Assembly (NCBI GenBank): GCA_934119965.1
Contig: CAKOTA010000012.1
Span: forward strand, 1 to 38,349
Source of the DNA: an uncultured Bacilli bacterium
Lineage (GTDB): Bacteria > Bacillota_I > Bacilli_A > RF39 > UBA660
Reading direction: 5' to 3'
DNA: 38,349 nucleotides
Shown in pieces: positions 34,070 through 38,349 of the stretch (within the stretch, counting starts at the first letter, position 1; every line of letters starts with the position of its first letter). The notes under the pieces are model-generated. The model had not been told where the DNA came from and made no database searches. It saw nothing but the letters and a program-made list of their open reading frames with translations. The position numbers were made by a program, and so were the translations under genes.

Positions 34070-35595
34070 ATGAGACCTGAACAAATAAGACAACTTTCCG
34101 AATACAAAAAATTAATTGTTCAAGGCAATAGAAAATTTCAATAAATATAAAGATATAAATATTGAATTGGATAAAAATGATGAAAAAATACTAAGAGATT
34201 ATCAAAAAGATGGGGTCAAATGGTTAAATACAATATATAAATGTGATTTAGGTGGAATATTAGCTGATGAAATGGGACTAGGTAAAAGTCTTCAAACAAT
34301 TATATTTATAAAGCAAATATTAAAAGAAAAACCAAACGCTAAAATAATCATAGTAGTACCAACATCATTAATATATAATTGGCAAAAAGAATTTGAAAAG
34401 TTTGCTCCAAAACTTAAATACGTAGTAGTAGCTGATAACAAACAAAAAAGAAAAGAAATATTCTCTAAATTAGATAACTACAATATATTTATAACTAGTT
34501 ATGGATTAATAAGAAATGATAAAGATGAATATGAAAATGTTAACTTCGAACTATGTATAGTAGATGAAGCCCAAAACATTAAAAATAGTCAAGCTGAAAT
34601 GACAAAAGAAATAAAGAAAATAAATGCAAAATGTAGAATTGCTTTAACCGGTACACCATTAGAAAATAACGTAACAGAATTATGGAGCATATTCGATTAT
34701 ATTATGCCTGGATATTTAAATAACATTACAAAATTTAAAGAAAAATATAATATATCCGATGTCGATGAAAAAAGCCTTGAACTATTAAAGTCACTTAATT
34801 ATCAAATAAAACCATTCATCCTAAGAAGAAAAAAATCAGATGTAATAAAATCATTACCTGAAAAAATAGAAAATAAAGTATACATTGAATTACCAAACAA
34901 ACAAAAAATGTTATATTTAAAAGTACTAAATGATACAAAAAAAGAAATGGATGAAGTGATTGAAAATGGTGGTTTCCAAAAATCAAGAATGAAAATATTA
35001 CAACTATTAACAAAATTAAGACAAATATGCATAGATCCATCAGTAATGTATGAAAACTACGATGGTGAAAAAATAAAAATAGAAGAATTAATTAGAATAG
35101 TTAAAGAGAATATTGAAAATGGACACAAAATATTAATATTTAGTAGTTTTAAAAGAGTTATTAGATAATGTTAAAAAAGAATTCGAAAAAAATAAAATTA
35201 CTAACTATATGATAGATGGATCAGTAAAAAGTAAAGATCGAATGAACATGGTAGAATCATTTAATAGCGATGATACTAATTGTTTCTTAATTACCCTTAA
35301 ATCAGGTGGGACAGGCTTAAATTTAACAGGCGCTGACGTTGTAATACATTTAGATATATGGTGGAATCCTCAAGTAGAAAATCAAGCAACAGATAGAGCT
35401 CATAGAATAGGTCAAACTAAAACAGTATCGGTAATAAAATTAATTACAAAAGGAACAATCGAAGAAAGAATAATTGAACTTCAAGATAAGAAAAAAATAT
35501 TAAGTGAAAATTTAATTGAAGGCAAAGATAGTAGTGAAACATTATCTTCATTATCAGAAAAGGAAATAAGAAAATTATTATCAATAAGTGAATAG
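34070..35595 (+). pseudogene. SNF2-family helicase, interrupted by two +1 shifts
   Basis: Two fragments make one SNF2 motor. Fragment 1 (frame of 34116-35168) has LRDYQKDGVKWL, ADEMGLGKS (motif I), VDEAQNIKN (motif II) and LTGTPLENN (motif III). Fragment 2 (35209-35595) has LKSGGTGLNLTGADVV (motif V) and RAHRIGQ (motif VI). Between them one extra base lies in the run TTTTAAAA (35147-35154). Removing one base joins FSSFKELLDN and continues to the stop at 35595. At the front the good start is ATG 34070 after AAAGGAG, but its frame stops at 34141. A second extra base, perhaps one G at 34124-34125, would join it to fragment 1. The joined protein would have about 508 residues, without the long SWIM/SNF2-associated N-terminal half of many bacterial SNF2 proteins. 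Decay or sequencing error are both possible. Confidence 0.85.
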
Positions 35596-35620
35596 GTAAA
35601 CCAAAATTTACTTATTTTTT
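35591..35620 (+). terminator. intrinsic terminator after the SNF2 gene
   Basis: The 10-bp stem AATAGGTAAA/TTTACTTATT (35591-35600, 35607-35616), with one G-U pair and a 6-base loop, runs into a T run to 35620. It overlaps the stop codon of the SNF2 frame. Confidence 0.75.
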
Positions 35621-35623
35621 ATA

Positions 35624-35699
35624 CAAAAATGTGATTTTTATTTAAAAAAAACTTACAAAAGTGTGATGAAAATAGGAATATTAATAGCAAAAATGTGAT
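35624..35699. repeat. three 12-bp direct repeats at an exact 32-bp period (operator-like)
   Basis: CAAAAATGTGAT (35624-35635), CAAAAGTGTGAT (35656-35667) and CAAAAATGTGAT (35688-35699) start exactly 32 bp apart, about three helical turns, so all face the same side of the DNA. The third copy overlaps the extended -10 of the ATPase gene. The sequence between copies is not conserved. This arrangement strongly suggests a cooperative protein-binding site that controls the promoter. Confidence 0.85.
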
Positions 35700-35704
35700 A
35701 TAAT
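35696..35704 (+). promoter_or_regulatory. extended -10 promoter of the ATPase/lysozyme operon
   Basis: TGATATAAT lies 19 bp before GTG 35724 and overlaps the last bases of the third 12-bp repeat, so a protein bound to the repeat would cover the promoter. Confidence 0.75.
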
Positions 35705-35723
35705 AGTAACAGGAGTTGATATT

Positions 35724-37040
35724 GTGCAAAGATTTATAATGAAAAATCTAATTAATTGGAAAAATAGTAATTCAAGAAAACCATTAATATTAAAAGGTGC
35801 AAGACAGGTTGGAAAAACATATATTTTAAAGGAATTTGGAAAAAACAATTACCATGATTTTGTATATTTTAATTTTGACCATGACGATGGATTAGCTGAA
35901 CTATTTAAAAATACTAAAGATCCTAAAAGAATAATAGAACAACTAATTTTAGTTGCTGGTAAGAAAATTGAACCTGAAAAAACATTAATAATCTTTGATG
36001 AAATCCAGGAATGTCCAAACGCTTTAAACTCGTTAAAATATTTTCAAGAAGAAACACCGGAATATCATATTGCATGTGCCGGATCCTTATTAGGAATAAG
36101 ATTGTCAAGAACTTCATTTCCTGTTGGAAAAGTAGATTTTTTAAATTTGTATCCAATGACATTTAGTGAATTTTTAATAGCTGATGGTTGTGATAATCTT
36201 GTAGAATGTATGAACAAAGTTAAAAATGTTGAAGCAATCCCAAAAATATTTGAAGATCAATTATTAGAAAAATTAAAAATATATTATGTAATTGGTGGCA
36301 TGCCAGAAGCCGTTTATAGTTGGGTAAATGAAAAGGACATTGAGAAAGTAAATTACATTCAGTCAAATATAATTACATCATATGAAAGTGATTTTTCAAA
36401 ACATACAGATAATAGTGAGGCAAATAAAATATCTTTAATATGGAATGGAATTCCTTCTCAACTTGCAAGAGAAAATAAAAAATTTATTTATCATGCAATA
36501 AAAGAAGGCGCTAGAGCAAGGGAATACGAAAATGCTTTAAATTGGTTAAATGACGCTAACATAATATACAAATGTTATAATGTGAGCAAGTGTAGTTTTC
36601 CTTTAAAAGCTTATAATGATATATCTTCATTTAAAATTTATGTTAATGATGTTGGATTATTAAGAAGAATGTCAAATCTCGATAGTAAAATAATTTTAGA
36701 AGGAAATAAACTATTTGAAGAATTCAAAGGTTCATTTTCAGAAAACTATGTTATTAATGAATTAATTGCAACATTTGATATGATTCCTAATTATTATACA
36801 TTTAATCGAAATGAAATAGATTTTGTAATTCAATACAAAAATAAAATAATTCCAATTGAAGTAAAATCTAATAAAAGTACTAATAATGTTAGTTTGACAA
36901 AATTTAATAACAATAATGATAATGATTTCTCATTTAGGTTTTCTGTAAACAATCTAAATAGAGATGGCAAGATAATTAACATTCCATTATATTTCATTGA
37001 ATATATTAAAAATCTTGATATATATAGTGACACATTATGA
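35724..37040 (+). CDS. AAA_14/DUF4143 ATPase
   Basis: The 438-residue protein has an N-terminal AAA_14 ATPase domain: Walker A GARQVGKT (25-32), Walker B LIIFDEIQ (88-95) and AGSLLGI (about 119-125). The C-terminal DUF4143 domain ends in a restriction-endonuclease-like part with EIDFVIQ (about 364-370) and IPIEVKS (about 376-382), a D...E-x-K pattern. The family is common in bacteria and archaea with no settled function; a DNA-related or defence role is often suggested. The start is GTG 35724 with AGGAG 8 bp upstream. The promoter is covered by the 32-bp-spaced repeats. The lysozyme gene overlaps the stop by ATGA. Confidence 0.92.
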   Translation: MQRFIMKNLINWKNSNSRKPLILKGARQVGKTYILKEFGKNNYHDFVYFNFDHDDGLAELFKNTKDPKRIIEQLILVAGKKIEPEKTLIIFDEIQECPNALNSLKYFQEETPEYHIACAGSLLGIRLSRTSFPVGKVDFLNLYPMTFSEFLIADGCDNLVECMNKVKNVEAIPKIFEDQLLEKLKIYYVIGGMPEAVYSWVNEKDIEKVNYIQSNIITSYESDFSKHTDNSEANKISLIWNGIPSQLARENKKFIYHAIKEGARAREYENALNWLNDANIIYKCYNVSKCSFPLKAYNDISSFKIYVNDVGLLRRMSNLDSKIILEGNKLFEEFKGSFSENYVINELIATFDMIPNYYTFNRNEIDFVIQYKNKIIPIEVKSNKSTNNVSLTKFNNNNDNDFSFRFSVNNLNRDGKIINIPLYFIEYIKNLDIYSDTL

Positions 37041-37849
37041 AAAAAATAATATTCTCATTATTAATTTTAGTCTTATTATTTATTAATAGTAGCTTAACAA
37101 AAGAAAAATATATTGAGACCAATAAATCTTTTATAACACTTCCAAACTATATAAGTACTGTAGCAACCACTCAGTATAAAAAAAGAATGAATCACGAAAG
37201 ATTAACAAATAAATCAAAATTTTATTTTGAAAATAATAATTTATATAATAATATAATAGGTTTAGTATCAACCAATACAAAAAAAATAATAGATGTTTCT
37301 TCATATCAAGGTATAATAGATTGGGAAAAAGCAAAACCTGAAATAGATGGTGTAATAGTTAGAATAGGGTTTGGTTATTCTACAGAGGACTCAAAATTAC
37401 AATATAATATACAAGAATTAAATAGATTAAAAATACCATATGGAATATATTTATATAGTTATGCTGAAAATAAAATAGAAGCTTTAGAAGAAGCAAAATT
37501 TACAGAAAAATTAATAAAAAAATATGACATAAAACCAACATTAGGAATATATTATGATATTGAAGAATTTTATGTAAAAGGAAAAAAAGTGAACATCTCC
37601 AAAGAAATCTATCAAAAAATAATTGAAACATATATTAACTATTTAAATGAATACAAAGTAAATGTTTATACATATGCTAAAATGTATAAATACAAATTTA
37701 ATGAAACAACAAAAAAATATATTACTTGGATAGCGCAATATAATTATTACTTCACATATAAAAAACAATACAAAATGTGGCAATATACAGACTCAGGAAT
37801 TGTAAATGGAGTCAAAGGATATGTTGATATAAATGTGATGTTTGAATAG
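37037..37849 (+). CDS. secreted GH25 lysozyme (muramidase)
   Basis: The 270-residue protein has a signal peptide (about 1-20), a spacer of about 60 residues and a GH25 domain starting at KKIIDVSSYQG. The first catalytic-site Asp is D86. The Y-Y-D-I-E segment gives D174 and E176, the usual DxE of the family. WQYTDSGIVNGVKGYVDINV near the end is the typical last strand. GH25 enzymes cut the MurNAc-GlcNAc bond of peptidoglycan. It overlaps the ATPase gene by 4 bp and has no own ribosome site in the gap, so translation is probably coupled. Confidence 0.92.
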   Translation: MKKIIFSLLILVLLFINSSLTKEKYIETNKSFITLPNYISTVATTQYKKRMNHERLTNKSKFYFENNNLYNNIIGLVSTNTKKIIDVSSYQGIIDWEKAKPEIDGVIVRIGFGYSTEDSKLQYNIQELNRLKIPYGIYLYSYAENKIEALEEAKFTEKLIKKYDIKPTLGIYYDIEEFYVKGKKVNISKEIYQKIIETYINYLNEYKVNVYTYAKMYKYKFNETTKKYITWIAQYNYYFTYKKQYKMWQYTDSGIVNGVKGYVDINVMFE

Positions 37850-37968
37850 GCTTTACTCAAAATATAAACTTTATTTTAAACAATTAAAATTAAACTAAAA
37901 CATAAAAAGATTGAAATTAAAGAGTGTCTAAGGAATTCTGTGTAAATGGAATCTAACCACGATATTTT

Positions 37969-37992
37969 GAAACCTTAATTGGTTTCTTTTTT
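37969..37992 (+). terminator. intrinsic terminator at the edge of the IS256 element
   Basis: GAAACC/GGTTTC (37969-37974, 37981-37986) with a 6-base loop is followed by six T. It would stop transcripts coming from the lysozyme gene before they run antisense into the transposase gene. Confidence 0.7.
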
Positions 37993-38033
37993 GTTATTTA
38001 AATAATAAAATATAATATTTAATTTTCAAAGAA

Positions 38034-38349
38034 CTAAATCCTTCCATCAAACATAATAGATAGTTCAGATAATATCGGTCCCCAATTTCTATATGCTTGA
38101 TCCCACTTTTTAGATATATTTTTAGTAGCTAAATATAAACATTTAAGTAATGCCATATCTGTTGGAAAAACAGATTTAGTTTTAGTAAATTTTCTAAATT
38201 GTCGATTTAAAGATTCGATTGTATTACTAGTATACATTATTTTTCTAATCTGTTCTGAGAATTGAAAGAATAGACAAATTGCATCCCAATTTTCTTCCCA
38301 AGTTTTAAATGCTGATGCATATTTATCAGACCATTTATTCTTTATTTCT
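38034..38349 (-). CDS. IS256-family transposase, C-terminal part (5' end outside window)
   Basis: The open frame on the minus strand runs from the window edge to the TAG stop at 38034-38036 without interruption, giving about 104 residues. It shows KWSDKYASAFKTWEENWDAI, then IRKIMYTSNTIESLNRQFRK and KTKSVFPTDMALLKCLYLA. This matches the end of IS256 Mutator-type transposases, including the third catalytic acid in the N-x-I-E-S motif. The length fits the last quarter of a protein of about 400 residues. Confidence 0.93.
   Translation of the reverse strand, partial: EIKNKWSDKYASAFKTWEENWDAICLFFQFSEQIRKIMYTSNTIESLNRQFRKFTKTKSVFPTDMALLKCLYLATKNISKKWDQAYRNWGPILSELSIMFDGRI

Larger units (their letters stand above)
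37922..38349. mobile_element. IS256-family element, 3' part, running off the window
   Basis: The visible end begins around 37922 with GAGTGTCTAAGGAATTCTGT, which looks like an IS256-type terminal repeat. A terminator hairpin and the C-terminal part of the transposase on the minus strand follow. The other end lies outside the window, so inverted repeats and target duplication cannot be checked and the left boundary is approximate. Confidence 0.75.

Noticed and set aside
35147..35154. Programmed frameshift in the SNF2 gene
   Set aside because: T4A4 is a possible slip site, but a second shift near the start also exists and no stimulating structure is seen, so decay or error is more likely.
1..38349. 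Recoded TGA as tryptophan, as in mycoplasmas
   Set aside because: TGA ends several genes at overlaps with clear starts, and conserved tryptophans use TGG.
1..38349. CRISPR array
   Set aside because: No regularly spaced repeats of 24-40 bp were seen; the three 12-bp repeats at 35624 are too short and too few.

Overview
The window is very AT-rich DNA, estimated by eye at about 25% GC. It uses the standard bacterial code: TGA serves as a stop (for example at 14898-14900 and 37038-37040) and tryptophan is TGG. Shine-Dalgarno sites of the GGAGG type are strong, extended -10 promoters recur, and the tRNA encodes its own CCA. The surface genes are ABC and Wzx export, polyprenyl-phosphate glycosyltransferases, a CapA-like protein and a GH25 lysozyme, with no outer-membrane genes. 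This suggests a low-GC Firmicutes-type bacterium, possibly one of the gut Bacilli near Mollicutes such as RF39. The lineage is an inference from composition and gene content only.

Layout. 1-2.8 kb: the end of a tRNA-Pro, a solitary MvaI/BcnI-type restriction endonuclease on the minus strand, a small unknown membrane protein and a CapA-like protein. 3.1-11.6 kb: first glycan block, with a Wzy/O-antigen-ligase-like protein, GT2 enzymes, a GtrB-like enzyme, an ABC exporter pair (Wzt/Wzm or TagH/TagG type) and a 961-residue fusion of a membrane domain with two GT2 domains. 11.8-22.7 kb: three successive polyprenyl-phosphate-sugar modules. These are GtrA/GT-C/GtrB; DPM1-like GT2/DUF2304/unknown/DUF2142; and GtrB/GtrA/GT-C. 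22.7-24.2 kb: a complete ISL3-family insertion sequence with inverted ends and a near-perfect 8-bp target duplication. It separates the preceding gene from its terminator. 24.3-32.4 kb: second glycan block, with GT2, acyltransferase-3, GT4, a Wzx-like flippase, two GT2 enzymes, a hexapeptide acetyltransferase and a DegT-family aminotransferase.

32.4-38.3 kb: accessory genes. Two unrelated genes share a near-identical promoter plus hairpin/T-run leader (one unknown protein, one secreted repeat protein). A SNF2 helicase is broken by two shifts. An AAA_14/DUF4143 ATPase has three 12-bp repeats spaced exactly 32 bp apart ending at its promoter, and it overlaps a secreted GH25 lysozyme gene. The window ends inside an IS256-family element.

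How the genes fit together (inference): cytoplasmic GT2 and GT4 enzymes build a lipid-linked glycan. The ABC and Wzx transporters give two export routes. GtrB/DPM1-like enzymes load single sugars on a polyprenyl carrier, GtrA (and perhaps DUF2304) aid flipping, and GT-C proteins add those sugars outside. The aminotransferase, acetyltransferase and acyltransferase supply or decorate amino sugars. No complete nucleotide-sugar pathway lies in the window.
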